Shown here one piece after another: positions 15,926 to 24,531 of a stretch of DNA of 64,000 bases. The notes beneath the pieces were generated by a model. The model worked only from the letters and a program-made list of their open reading frames with translations, was not told the origin of the DNA and did no database searches. How positions within the stretch are numbered: the first letter of the stretch is position 1; every line of letters starts with the position of its first letter. Source of the DNA: JACVRN01 sp963715565 (GTDB lineage: Bacteria > Acidobacteriota > Blastocatellia > Pyrinomonadales > Pyrinomonadaceae); the NCBI GenBank assembly GCA_963715565.1, contig OY970256.1, forward strand, positions 3,968,001 through 4,032,000. The letters run 5' to 3'. Made by a program: the position numbers and the translations under genes.

Positions 15926-16999
15926 TCACGACCAGATGCCCGGAATAGTTGTCCGGCACGCGGGGCAATGACCATCGCGCGTCACTTTCATCTGCTTGAT
16001 GATGTAGCCGTAGCGCTCGACCAGAAGCTCGTCGCACGACGGGCAGTAAGTATTTTCCCAGCGCCCGACACGCCCCGGAAGATTTCCGGCGTAGATGTAA
16101 CGCAAGCCCGCCTCGCGTCCAATCTCGCACGCGCGAATCAATTGCTCGGCGGTTGTGTTGGCGTTCTCCGTCATCTTGTAGTCCTGATGAAACGCCGTCA
16201 CGTGCCAGGGGATATCCGGCGAAACCGAGGCGATGAAATCCGCTGCGCGCCGCAACTCGTCCGTGGAATCGTTAAAGCCCGGAATCACGAGCGTCACAAT
16301 CTCTTCCCAGAAGCCGCGCTCTTTGACCATCTTGACCGTCTCAAGAATATTGTCCACGACCCCGCCCAACTGGCGGTAGTTGCGATCCGACATGGACTTC
16401 AAATCTATCTTGTAACAATCGGTCCACGGGCGCAGGTAATCAAGGACCTGCGGCGTCGCGTTGCCGTTAGAGATAAACGCCGTCCTGAACCCTTCGGGCT
16501 TCGCGCGCTTGAACACATCGATGGCCCACTCGGCAGTAATCAATGGCTCGTTGTAGCTTGAACCGACCATCGAAGCACCGTAAGCGTGCGCCAGCGCGAC
16601 CAGTTTTTCCGCCGTTACCACACGTGGCTGTGTGCCCGCCGCTTCATCGCGCAGAGCCTGTGACGTTAAAAAGTTCTGGCAATATGCGCAGTGTAGATCG
16701 CAGCCGAGCATGCCGAAGGTCAGGGTGTCGGAGCCGGGGAGGGCGTGGAAGAATGGTTTCTTCTCCGTGGGGTCGCAGGCGAGCGCCGCGACGTAGTTCT
16801 TGGGGACGAGCAAGCGCCCCCCTTCGTTGTAGCGCACTTTGCAGATGCCGCGCTTGCCTTCACGTATCAGGCAGCGATGGCCGCAGGCGTAGCAGCGTAA
16901 ATCCGTCTCGTTAATGTGTTCCGTTAATTCAGGTGCGCCTTCCGCCGTTAGCTCGTCCAGAACTTCCGCCAGCGAAGACGAACGTTTACCCATTGGCAT
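15926..16999 (-). CDS. amrS: AmmeMemoRadiSam-system radical SAM enzyme (AmrS)
   Basis: 357 residues. The N-terminal Cys set (RCYACGHRCLI, then GICKV) and the radical SAM motif CDLHCAYCQN (Cys100, 104, 107) define the AmrS/PflA-like family that works with AMMECR1 and MEMO proteins in a still poorly defined modification. SSYNEPLIT and KIDLKSM are further family motifs. The C-terminus adds a second zinc ribbon (CPSC and CPAC, about 25 residues apart). Neither AMMECR1 nor MEMO is in the window. Start is the ATG at 16999; Met3 is an alternative. Confidence 0.92.
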   Translation of the reverse strand: MPMGKRSSSLAEVLDELTAEGAPELTEHINETDLRCYACGHRCLIREGKRGICKVRYNEGGRLLVPKNYVAALACDPTEKKPFFHALPGSDTLTFGMLGCDLHCAYCQNFLTSQALRDEAAGTQPRVVTAEKLVALAHAYGASMVGSSYNEPLITAEWAIDVFKRAKPEGFRTAFISNGNATPQVLDYLRPWTDCYKIDLKSMSDRNYRQLGGVVDNILETVKMVKERGFWEEIVTLVIPGFNDSTDELRRAADFIASVSPDIPWHVTAFHQDYKMTENANTTAEQLIRACEIGREAGLRYIYAGNLPGRVGRWENTYCPSCDELLVERYGYIIKQMKVTRDGHCPACRTTIPGIWS

Positions 17000-17179
17000 T
17001 GTCTTAAAACCTCATTTCAATTCTAAGCCCACTCGTTATTTCGGGGGAAGTGAGAACGGGGCGCGAATAGCAAACGCTTGATGATGTTTGGATTCAAGGG
17101 GAGCGCCTGCGGTTGCAGGGCCGCTGGGCCGATTGTAGAGAGGGCGAAGTTCCCGTGTCGTGGGATGATGAAAAAAATG

Positions 17180-19741
17180 CTATCGGAGATTCATGCGACG
17201 CAGCAGGTCCGCGAATCTCTGGTCGGAGCGCAGATTCTTGAAGCGCGGGTCTACTTTAAGGAAGACCATCCAGTCGGCGCGCTCCTGAACCGCTTTGTTC
17301 AGCCAATCAAACGCGCTGTCTTTATCGTCAAGCGCGGCGTAGATGGTCGCGATGTGATAAGCAGAGATGTAGCGCTCCTTTCTCTCGATCATCTGCTTCA
17401 ATTCTTCCAGTTCTGCCTCGGCCTTGTCCGTGTCGCCTTTCATGGCGAGCACGCTCGCGTACTCGGCACGCATCAGCGGCGAATTCTTTGAACCCTCTAT
17501 CGCTAACTTGTATTGTTCGAGAGCCTCTTTGTACATCCCCTTCTGCGCGTAGGCGAGACCCATGTAGCGGCGCGCGACGAAAAAGTTCGGGGCCGATTCG
17601 ACGGTCTTCTGGCACGACTTGATAGCATCGTCGTAGCGTTCGTTGAAGAAGTACATCAAGCCTAAATGAGAGCCGATGCTGAGCGAAGTTTTGTCCATCT
17701 CCTGTGCGCGCGTGGTCTCCGCCAGGGCTTCATCGAAGCGGCTCTGGGACGCCAGAAAGCTTGCGTACCACTGGTGGGCCGATGCGTTCTTCTCGTTGAT
17801 ACGGATTGCTTCCTTGAACTCTTTTTCGGCTTCGGTCCATTTCCAGTCGCTACGGAATATAGTGTAGGCGAGCGCGGCATGTGCATCCGCCAGATTCGGG
17901 TTGATGGCGAGCGCACGTTCGGCAGCGTTGCGCGCACGGGGGAAAGCGTCTGTCGGCGCGCTCGCCCCATAGGTCGCCAGCATGTTGTAGCAATCGGCTA
18001 ATCCAGCGTAGGCCGGTGCGTAAGTCGGGTCTAGATTGAGCGCCTTGTCGAAGTAACCTATGGCTTCGCGTACGTTGTCGGCAGCCCGCTTGTTCAACGC
18101 GTTGCGGCCCTTGACGTAAAGCGATTCGGCCTCGCTTTTCTTCTCCTGCTCGGCGCTGAGTTTCAGCCCGATGCTGCGCGAGACGGACGAGACTATATTT
18201 TGCGTGGCTAAACTGATGTCGGAGAATTTTGTGGACGAGCGGTCGCCCCAGAGAGTTTTTCTATTTCGCAAGTCCACCAACTCGACGCTGATGTTGACGT
18301 TCTCGCCGCTCTTGGTGACGCGACCGATTAAGACTGCACGGACGTTGAGAGCGCGCGCCGCTTCCAGAGGGTCTCCCTGCTGCCCCTTGTATCGCAGGAC
18401 TTCATTAAACGAGACGACGTGCAGGTTGTCGGGCGAGAGCCGCGAGAGGCTGTAAATAATCTGCTCGGTAATATCATCGCCCAGAGATTCAGCGCCCGCC
18501 TCTGGATTGGCGTAATTGAAGGGCAGGACGGCGATGGAATCCACCGGGCGCGTCGCTTTGTAATAATAGAAAGCGACGAATGCGACGAGGACGACGGCGA
18601 CCAGCGCCAGCACGTATTTCTTGTGCTCCTTGATTCCCTTGACGATGTACTCGGCGCTCGAAGCGCTTTGCGAGACGGACAGCTCTTTAGTCGAGACGGC
18701 CTGTTGTTCAGTCGAAACTTTCTGTTGCCCGGTCGAGACCCTCTGTTGCTCTGCGGAGAACTTCTGCTGTTCGGTAGAGACCCTGACGACGCCACGGCTA
18801 CCTCCGCTGCTTAACAGTTGACGGCTTAAGTTCTGTTCGGGTTCGCCGTCGCCAAGCTCGTCTTCCATCTCCAGCCCGCGCTTGAGCATCTTCAAGTCTA
18901 TGAGCATGTCCCGTATGTTTTGATAGCGCTCGTCCCTGTTCTTGCTCAGCGACTTGGCGACGATGCGTTCCATTTCGATGGGGACGTCGAGCGAATAGCG
19001 AGCCAACGGCATGGGCTTTTTTTGCAGGATGGAGACGATAACTTCGCTGGCGCTCGTGCCGTTAAAGGGCGTGCGGCCCGTAATCATCTCGTAGAGCAGC
19101 ACGCCTAAAGAGAAGATGTCCGAGCGCGCATCGACGTTGTTGCCGCGCGCCTGCTCCGGCGACATGTAGCTGATGGTTCCAAGGACAGAGCCCGGATTCG
19201 TGTTGACGACCGATTGTGTCTCTGCTTCCGGGTCGCTGCGCCCCAAACTTTTGAGACGATTTTCCGTGAACTTGGCTAACCCGAAATCCAGCACCTTGAC
19301 GTAGCCGTCCGCGCGCACCATGACGTTCTCGGGCTTGATGTCGCGGTGAACAATTCCGGCTTCGTGCGCCGTCGCCAGCGCGGTCGCCACCTGAATACTG
19401 ATGTCCAGCGCATCTAGCATCGTGATGGTGTTGTGTTTCAAACACTGGCGCAGCGTGAGGCCGTCTATAAATTCGGTGCTGATGAAATGAGAGTCGCCCA
19501 CGTGCCCGACTTCGTAAATCGTGATGATGTTCGGGTGGTTGAGGCTCGAAGCGGCGCGCGCTTCCTGTTCAAAACGCCTGACCCAATCTGCGCCCTGTGC
19601 GACGTCCGTGTAGAGCAGCTTGAGCGCAACCTTGCGGCCCAAACGCTCGTCCTGCGCGAGGTAAACTTCACCCATCCCGCCAGCGCCGAGGCGGGAAATC
19701 ACTTTATACTGGTTGATATTTGATCCAGCAGTTACGGCCAT
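17180..19741 (-). CDS. Membrane Ser/Thr protein kinase with TolB-like and TPR domains
   Basis: 853 residues. Kinase domain 11-280: glycine loop LGAGGMGEVY, Lys41, HRDIKPEN (132-139), DFGLAKF (152-158) and GTISYMSPEQARG, so catalytically complete. Residues 319-360 are a tandem heptapeptide linker (see repeat). A TM segment lies at about 372-392. Outside, a TolB/FlgO-like domain (IAVLPFNYANPEAGAESLGDD..., about 400-515) and then TPRs (about 525-845) form a sensor-like region. This architecture is common in Acidobacteria; it would pass an envelope signal to cytoplasmic phosphorylation. Substrates are unknown. No partner gene adjoins it. Confidence 0.95.
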   Translation of the reverse strand: MAVTAGSNINQYKVISRLGAGGMGEVYLAQDERLGRKVALKLLYTDVAQGADWVRRFEQEARAASSLNHPNIITIYEVGHVGDSHFISTEFIDGLTLRQCLKHNTITMLDALDISIQVATALATAHEAGIVHRDIKPENVMVRADGYVKVLDFGLAKFTENRLKSLGRSDPEAETQSVVNTNPGSVLGTISYMSPEQARGNNVDARSDIFSLGVLLYEMITGRTPFNGTSASEVIVSILQKKPMPLARYSLDVPIEMERIVAKSLSKNRDERYQNIRDMLIDLKMLKRGLEMEDELGDGEPEQNLSRQLLSSGGSRGVVRVSTEQQKFSAEQQRVSTGQQKVSTEQQAVSTKELSVSQSASSAEYIVKGIKEHKKYVLALVAVVLVAFVAFYYYKATRPVDSIAVLPFNYANPEAGAESLGDDITEQIIYSLSRLSPDNLHVVSFNEVLRYKGQQGDPLEAARALNVRAVLIGRVTKSGENVNISVELVDLRNRKTLWGDRSSTKFSDISLATQNIVSSVSRSIGLKLSAEQEKKSEAESLYVKGRNALNKRAADNVREAIGYFDKALNLDPTYAPAYAGLADCYNMLATYGASAPTDAFPRARNAAERALAINPNLADAHAALAYTIFRSDWKWTEAEKEFKEAIRINEKNASAHQWYASFLASQSRFDEALAETTRAQEMDKTSLSIGSHLGLMYFFNERYDDAIKSCQKTVESAPNFFVARRYMGLAYAQKGMYKEALEQYKLAIEGSKNSPLMRAEYASVLAMKGDTDKAEAELEELKQMIERKERYISAYHIATIYAALDDKDSAFDWLNKAVQERADWMVFLKVDPRFKNLRSDQRFADLLRRMNLR
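18663..18785 (-). repeat. 21-bp in-frame tandem repeat coding heptapeptides
   Basis: Six tandem copies of a VSTEQQK-like heptapeptide (VSTEQQK, FSAEQQR, VSTGQQK, VSTEQQA, VSTKELS, VSQSASS) join the kinase domain to its TM segment. At DNA level the unit is 21 bp, which allows copy change without a frame shift. Confidence 0.85.
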
Positions 19742-19951
19742 TGGTGTGTGGCCTACAGGCCGCGAAGGGCTCTATAAAGAGGAGACAGCGGGAAACGCTT
19801 CGCCTAAGGAAAAATGCCAAGCCAGAAAGTTTTACGACGACGATTAACGAGCGCGAGCTTATCACTTTAAGTTGCGGACAGGCAAGCATTGCATACGGCA
19901 ACCCATCGGTCTAACATGACGAAAACTGAACTCAAGAGCTGGATTTTCAAG

Positions 19952-20638
19952 ATGATTATCGAAGAGATTACGGTAACTGCGTTTCAGCAGCACACGCGCA
20001 TCGTCGGATGCGAGGAGACGAAGCGGGCCATCTGCATAGACCCGGGCGACAGGGCGGAGCTGATAGCGGAGGCTCTCGAACGGCACGGGCTTGAGCTACA
20101 GGCCATTGCCCTGACGCACGCGCATCTGGACCACGTGGGCGGCGTCACCAATCTCAAACGTCTACGCCCGCAGGCCGAGATTATTATCCACGCGGAGGAC
20201 GAACCGCTCTATCGCGCTCTGCCGGAGCAACCCGCCTTGCTTGGCATCCCGCGCTCCGAGTGGCCGCTCTACGGTTTTGATTATGAAGACCCGCCCGCGA
20301 TTGATCGCTACTGGACGGACAATGAGACCTATAGCGTCGGGGAGCTTGAGTTCAAAGTCCTGCATTGCCCCGGCCACACGCCCGGCCACGTCGTCCTTTT
20401 TAACGAACGGGAGAGAAAAGTTTTCGTCGGAGATTGTCTGTTCGCGGGCTCTATAGGGAGAACGGATTTGCCGGGAGGGTCATCGAAGCAATTGATGGAT
20501 TCGCTCCTGAATAAGATTGTGCCGTTGGGCGACGACGTGGAGGTCTATTCGGGGCACGGGCCTGTGACCACCATCGGGCGCGAGAGGACGACCAATCCTT
20601 TTCTGACCGGGGCCGTTTCGATTGGAAGATATTTTTAA
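19952..20638 (+). CDS. MBL-fold metallohydrolase, glyoxalase II-like
   Basis: 228 residues from the ATG at 19952; an ATG at 19916 and an upstream TTG are alternatives with no better ribosome site. The metal site is complete: THAHLDHVGG (His56, His58, Asp60, His61), CPGHTPGH with the third-metal His, FVGDCLFAGSIGRTD with the bridging Asp, and SGHGPVTTIGRE with the last His. The AGSIGRTDLPGG stretch is typical of the YcbL/hydroxyacylglutathione-hydrolase-like group. The substrate may be a thioester such as S-lactoylglutathione, but that is inferred. Divergent from the kinase gene. Confidence 0.88.
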   Translation: MIIEEITVTAFQQHTRIVGCEETKRAICIDPGDRAELIAEALERHGLELQAIALTHAHLDHVGGVTNLKRLRPQAEIIIHAEDEPLYRALPEQPALLGIPRSEWPLYGFDYEDPPAIDRYWTDNETYSVGELEFKVLHCPGHTPGHVVLFNERERKVFVGDCLFAGSIGRTDLPGGSSKQLMDSLLNKIVPLGDDVEVYSGHGPVTTIGRERTTNPFLTGAVSIGRYF

Positions 20639-20658
20639 GACGGGTGGGAAAAGTTTTT

Positions 20659-20868
20659 CTAGTCGTTCCCCTGCCTGTGCAGGCGCTCGTCTTTGAGCTG
20701 TTCCCACTTCTCTTTGGCTTCGCCGCTCAATTCGCTCGGCAGCGTCTCGACAGGGATGCTGTTCTGCGCGCAGAACTGCCGCCACAGGATAAAACGCGCG
20801 TCGTACTGGCCGGTCTCGTCGGAAATCTGGTTCGTCAATTTCGATTCTTTACGTCGTTCGTTCGCCAC
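20659..20868 (-). CDS. Small hypothetical protein
   Basis: 69 residues if started at the GTG at 20868, which follows GAGGG; the same frame extends to an ATG at 20928. The sequence is charged and helical, with FILWRQFCAQ and LSGEAKEKWEQLKDERLH. The composition looks like a true small protein rather than a shadow, but no family is recognised and there is no functional clue. The opposite-strand frame is also open and less protein-like. Confidence 0.45.
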   Translation of the reverse strand: MANERRKESKLTNQISDETGQYDARFILWRQFCAQNSIPVETLPSELSGEAKEKWEQLKDERLHRQGND

Positions 20869-20984
20869 CTTCTTCGGTCCCTCGCTCTCATGATTTCCCG
20901 CACACAAACTCTGTTCACAGCAGGGCAAGGTTGAGGATTTAATACTACTATCTTGGAGAGCGAAGGTCTAATCGTGAACAGAAA

Positions 20985-21095
20985 AAATTTTTGATTTGCG
21001 ATTGCCGATTTTCGATTGGATAAGGACTGAAGATTTAAAAATTTAATTTCTTGTCCTCTTCCAATCGAAAATCGCAAATCTAAAATCGAAAATTG
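20985..21095. repeat. Inverted repeat, GATTTGC/GATTTTC family
   Basis: Left arm about 20985-21020 and right arm about 21060-21095. The outer part of the right arm (21058-21099) is the same for more than 40 nt as the copy at 60718-60759. It ends at the stop codon of the haemoglobin gene. Confidence 0.8.
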
Positions 21096-21566
21096 TTATG
21101 GCTTTTCGACGATGTCTTTTTTGAATTTCGCGACCGCCGCGAGCAGTTCGTCCTTTTCGCGTTTCGGGACTTTGAACTTGTCGAGCGACGCTGCCAGATG
21201 ATCCACGCCGCCCTGCCAGTCCGCTTCCGTAATCCCTAAGCCTTCGTGCGAGACTTTCATGCTCCGGCCAGTGTACTTGCAGGGGCCGCCCGTCTCCTGG
21301 CAGATTAAATCCACGGCGCGTTGCCGCAGGACTTTTTTCGAGTCATTGCTGAGTCCCTTGAAGAAGTTTTCAAAACGCTTGTCGCTGGCGATTCTTCCGA
21401 TAAAGTCGTCAACCACCGCCGCGATGGCGTTGTAGCCGCCGAGACGCTCGTAAAGAGATTTCTCCTGCGCCGAAGCGTTGGGCGCAAGCGGAACGCCGGA
21501 TGAAACCAGCAGCAGGCAAGCCATGAACAGGGAAAGCGCGGCGCGCGCGAGCAGATGATGTTTCAT
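21096..21566 (-). CDS. Exported truncated haemoglobin
   Basis: 156 residues. A signal peptide covers about 1-33 (hydrophobic core LFMACLLLVSSGV, then ASAQ). The rest is a 2-over-2 globin of about 120 residues: SLYERLGGYNAIAAVVDDF, the F-helix MKVSHEGLGIT with proximal His107, then the W-containing G/H helices. Group I (TrHbN-like) is the closest pattern. Most truncated haemoglobins are cytoplasmic; export to the periplasm suggests NO or O2 handling outside the cytoplasm. The gene lies downstream of the anti-sigma gene with a REP-like element in between. Confidence 0.88.
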   Translation of the reverse strand: MKHHLLARAALSLFMACLLLVSSGVPLAPNASAQEKSLYERLGGYNAIAAVVDDFIGRIASDKRFENFFKGLSNDSKKVLRQRAVDLICQETGGPCKYTGRSMKVSHEGLGITEADWQGGVDHLAASLDKFKVPKREKDELLAAVAKFKKDIVEKP

Positions 21567-21594
21567 TTTGTGAGCCTTCTCCTTTCAGAGTTCG

Positions 21595-21681
21595 CCCGTA
21601 GCCAGTACCACCTGCTATAGCCGGTAGGGCTTTGACGCCGTAAACGCCCCCGGCCTGCCACAGGCAGTACTGACCTACGGG
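21595..21681. repeat. REP-like inverted repeat, CCCGTAG ends
   Basis: Left arm 21595-21620 (CCCGTAGCCAGTACCACCTG) and right arm 21655-21681 pair with few mismatches. It lies in the leader of the haemoglobin gene and includes CGGTAGGGC in the loop. Confidence 0.7.
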
Positions 21682-21752
21682 TTCTTTCAAAGCTTATTAC
21701 GTTTTGAATGAAAGGATTGGATTTCGAGAGCGAGCCGAGGGCGGCGTTCTCT

Positions 21753-22595
21753 TTATGAAGAAGGGCTCAAGAGGTATTTTTCGCCGGTCGGTGTCTGGAC
21801 TCCGCCCGAGGGCTCAAGCGTGACGGCAAAGACCGGCGACGTGCCCAGATTTTCGACGGGCACTTGCTCGTCCATCACGGCGCTGCCCGTAGCGTCGGGC
21901 GTGAAAACCCGTCCGGGCATGACCTTACCATTGCTGATAAACCAGAGCTGATAAGCTTTCCCTGCGGGCGCAGCCGGAAGATTGTAGGCGAACAGCTTGG
22001 CGCGGCCTGTGCGGCGGTCAAAGGCCAGTTGCGCGCTCGCGTTCGGGGCCATGTTTGTACCCGCGAGGGTCGCGCTGCGCGACTCTGGCGACGTCATAAG
22101 CTCGCGCGTCGCGCGCTCCTTGGCGACCTCTTTGGCTAGAGACGCCACGGTCTGCTCGTAGCGCGCTAAGGCGGTGCGCGTTTCTTTCAAACGCTGCCAG
22201 GTGATAAAGAGCGAAGCGGCGAGAGCGACGATGATGAGCGAAGCGGCAATCGCGCCGTAGACGGCTAGGCTGCGGCGCACGAAGCGCGAAGCCTCGGACA
22301 TACGCACGACGTTTGAAGCCGGAGCCGCTGGACCGCCCTTTACAGTCTCTTTCAAGGTCGAAGGCTTATCCGTGGCGCGCACGCTTTCCAGAATGCGCGA
22401 GCGCACCGCTGCGCCGGGCTCGGCTGCTGTGACCGTGTAGGCGAGCGCAGCGGCGGTATCGCGCCATTCTTCCATCTCCGCGCGACATTCTGCGCACGTC
22501 TCCAGATGTTCTTCCACGCGCGTCGTCTCGATTGCATCGAGCGCGCCGAGCGCGTGGGCCGCCAGCAACTCCTTTTGTTCTTCGTGGCTCAACAA
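21753..22595 (-). CDS. Anti-sigma factor, RskA-like with zinc-finger anti-sigma domain
   Basis: 280 residues. The N-terminal anti-sigma domain has the HxxxCxxC signature (His30, Cys34, Cys37 in VEEHLETCAECR). A single TM (about 112-134) follows, then an extracytoplasmic RskA domain ending in VFAVTLEPSGG and TGEKYLL. It holds the ECF factor encoded 75 bp upstream on the same strand until an envelope signal releases it, probably by regulated proteolysis as in RskA/SigK. Signal unknown. Confidence 0.93.
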   Translation of the reverse strand: MLSHEEQKELLAAHALGALDAIETTRVEEHLETCAECRAEMEEWRDTAAALAYTVTAAEPGAAVRSRILESVRATDKPSTLKETVKGGPAAPASNVVRMSEASRFVRRSLAVYGAIAASLIIVALAASLFITWQRLKETRTALARYEQTVASLAKEVAKERATRELMTSPESRSATLAGTNMAPNASAQLAFDRRTGRAKLFAYNLPAAPAGKAYQLWFISNGKVMPGRVFTPDATGSAVMDEQVPVENLGTSPVFAVTLEPSGGVQTPTGEKYLLSPSS

Positions 22596-22670
22596 AATCT
22601 TTAACCGACCTCTGTTTCGTCTTTAGCCTGTTGGATGACGAGTAATTCTTTGATGCAACTCTCTTAAAGC

Positions 22671-23243
22671 TCAGCGCAAACTTTTCATCTGACCGGCCAG
22701 AAGCTCTCTGAGCTTAATCATCCCCGAACGCATGCGCGTCTTGATTGTGCCGAGCGGTTGATGAAGCTGCCCGGCGATTTCCGATTGCGTGAGCCCTTGA
22801 AAATAGGCCATCTCAAGGACGCGGCGCTGCTCCTCTGGAATCCTATCGAGCGCGGCGCGCACGACAGCCGATTGCTCGGAGCGTATGGCGTCCGTCACCG
22901 CGTCCGATACTTCTTCGACCACTTCGCGCGCCGAGTCGCGGGCCACGCGCATCCGTGAATCCAGTGCGCGCAAACGGTCTATGGCGCGGCTGCGCGCAAG
23001 GGTAACGAGCCATGTAAAGGGGCGTCCGCGCGCTTCATCGAACGAGGATGCCTGCCGCCAGACCTGCATAAAAACTTCCTGCAAGACATCCTCCGCTTCG
23101 GCGCGGCTATGTAATATACGCAGCAAGAGACCGAAAAGGATTAGCCTGTAGCCGTCATAAAGCGCGGCCAGAGCCTGCTCGTCACCGCGCGCCACGGCGC
23201 GCAGCAATTCGACATCCGATGCTTTAGCCTGTTCGGGAGACAA
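22671..23243 (-). CDS. ECF RNA polymerase sigma factor, SigK-like
   Basis: 190 residues with a TTG start at 23243 and no clear Shine-Dalgarno. Sigma2 (about 25-95) holds RAEAEDVLQEVFMQVWRQA and RPFTWLVTLARSRAIDRLR. Sigma4 (about 130-185) holds RVLEMAYFQGLTQSEIAGQL and GTIKTRMRSGMIKLRELL. The pairing with an RskA-like anti-sigma gene downstream is the ECF19/SigK arrangement. Target promoters are not known; it may control its own operon. No promoter with a clear ECF signature was found in the 23244-23480 region. Confidence 0.95.
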   Translation of the reverse strand: MSPEQAKASDVELLRAVARGDEQALAALYDGYRLILFGLLLRILHSRAEAEDVLQEVFMQVWRQASSFDEARGRPFTWLVTLARSRAIDRLRALDSRMRVARDSAREVVEEVSDAVTDAIRSEQSAVVRAALDRIPEEQRRVLEMAYFQGLTQSEIAGQLHQPLGTIKTRMRSGMIKLRELLAGQMKSLR

Positions 23244-23481
23244 TCAAAAGTCCAGGGTCCAGTCCGCGAGCCAGCTCAATTACCAACAGACTCTACGGAT
23301 TCTGGACGGCAAGCGGTTTGAGAAAACCTTTATCTTAAGCGACACGACCTGAAGATCATTCCACGCGCTTCCAAGATTCAACGCTCCGAGATTATACGCG
23401 AGCCGCAGCGAAAAGAGGTACGCCGGACCACGTTTCTAAACGGGTAATTTACGATTTTCCGCACTTCCATCCGAAATTTCA

Positions 23482-23510
23482 TTGACATGTCCGCACGCGG
23501 CGATTATGCT
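23482..23510 (+). promoter_or_regulatory. Sigma70-type promoter
   Basis: TTGACA (23482-23487), 17-bp spacer, TATGCT (23505-23510). It matches the -35 box at six positions and the -10 box at four. Transcription would start near 23517, about 340 nt upstream of the next start codon. Confidence 0.75.
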
Positions 23511-23516
23511 GCCTGC

Positions 23517-23859
23517 GCTTCAGGCATCGCTTCCCTGACGGCGGCACCCTCGCGGCTGTTCGCCTCAGGTTCAATCTTTATCAATCCGTGCGGAAAACAA
23601 CCGCTTGCGTGCGGTCAATCGACCGGCTCACCGAGAGCCGGCCACAGCCTTAGAACATCCTTCGCTAGTAGTCTATCCGGTAGAACCATCAGGGCCTCGC
23701 TATCAAGGGGTTACATCAGGGTACACGGTACCAGTATTGAAGACTTTGAGATTCGATCAAAGCTTCCAGAGCCTTTCCCGACAAGGAGACGAGGCAGTGT
23801 GTCTCCGTTCCTGCCGTAGAAAAGGCGTTCCCCTTTGTCCAATATTTTAAGGAGATGAT
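23517..23859 (+). ncRNA. Long structured leader, candidate cis-acting RNA
   Basis: About 340 nt between the predicted start and the ATG at 23860. It contains CCGGCTC-ACCGA-GAGCCGG (about 23626-23642) and GGAGAC...GTCTCC (about 23782-23804), then AAGGAGATG as the ribosome site. It does not match the riboswitch consensus sequences I know. It might instead hold an uncalled small gene. Confidence 0.35.
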
Positions 23860-24468
23860 ATGAGGAGATCTAAGATTGTCCTGCTTGGACTAATTCTGGT
23901 GGCGGCAGTTGCTTCAGGACTGTGGGCGACCAAGGCTATCAACCCCGAAATCGCGGAACAGGTCTTCGAAAGTTCCACCCCGAGCGGAAGTGCGGACCAG
24001 GCGCTTGCGGGTATGACCCAGCAATCGGATGCGATTCTGACAGGCGAGTGCACAGACATCCGCAGCGTCTGGACTGACTCGCGCACTCTGGCAACTTTTG
24101 CGACCATCTCGGTCGGCGAAACGTTGAAAGGCGCACCCGCTGCGACCATTACGGTGGTGCTTCCCGGCGGCATTGACGCCAACCGCAAGTTCCCCATCGC
24201 CATGACCTATCCGGGTGCGCCGCAGATAGCCCCAGGTGAAGCTGTCTTTCTTTTCCTCGTGCGCGACGATTCCGTCTCGGAGGGTTACGCCGTCACAGGT
24301 TTGGCGCAAGGCAAATACTCGATAGTTGACGATGAAGCGGGCCAGAAAATGGTCTCGCCCAATATGACCAAAGGGAAGGTCAAAAGCGGCCCGGGCGCAA
24401 TACGCGGCCCCTCTGTCGCCACACCGCTCTCTGAGTTCAAACAGAAAGTCAGGGGCTACCTGCAATAG
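23860..24468 (+). CDS. Secreted hypothetical protein
   Basis: 202 residues with an ideal ribosome site (AAGGAG, 6 nt). The signal or anchor segment is at about residues 5-23 (IVLLGLILVAAVASGLW). The mature part begins with Ser/Thr-rich sequence, then a beta-rich domain (ILTGECTDIRSVW, ATISVGETLKG, GEAVFLFLVRDD) reminiscent of proteins that surround secreted proteases in Acidobacteria, but no family is recognised. It precedes the metalloprotease by 63 bp and probably shares its transcript from the promoter at 23482. Confidence 0.75.
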   Translation: MRRSKIVLLGLILVAAVASGLWATKAINPEIAEQVFESSTPSGSADQALAGMTQQSDAILTGECTDIRSVWTDSRTLATFATISVGETLKGAPAATITVVLPGGIDANRKFPIAMTYPGAPQIAPGEAVFLFLVRDDSVSEGYAVTGLAQGKYSIVDDEAGQKMVSPNMTKGKVKSGPGAIRGPSVATPLSEFKQKVRGYLQ

Positions 24469-24531
24469 CTTTCGAGCGCAGGTTCGCTCACGTCATCATT
24501 CAACGTTTGAGTATTTGAAGGAGATGGATTC

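Larger units (their letters stand above)
23244..23859. other. 616-bp intergenic region: sigma gene upstream side, promoter and long leader
   Basis: No gene supported. 23244-23480 would carry the control region of the minus-strand sigma gene; nothing clear is seen. 23482-23510 is a strong plus-strand promoter, and 23517-23859 is a leader with stable hairpins that precedes the secreted-protein gene. Confidence 0.7.

Noticed and set aside
17000..17179. Small gene between AmrS and the kinase
   Set aside because: No supported frame on either strand.
19742..19951. N-terminal extension of the MBL protein
   Set aside because: The extension has no domain support and starts with TTG far from a ribosome site.
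23487..23850. Two overlapping open frames in the leader before the secreted protein
   Set aside because: No good start sites, no domain patterns, and they lie in a structured leader.
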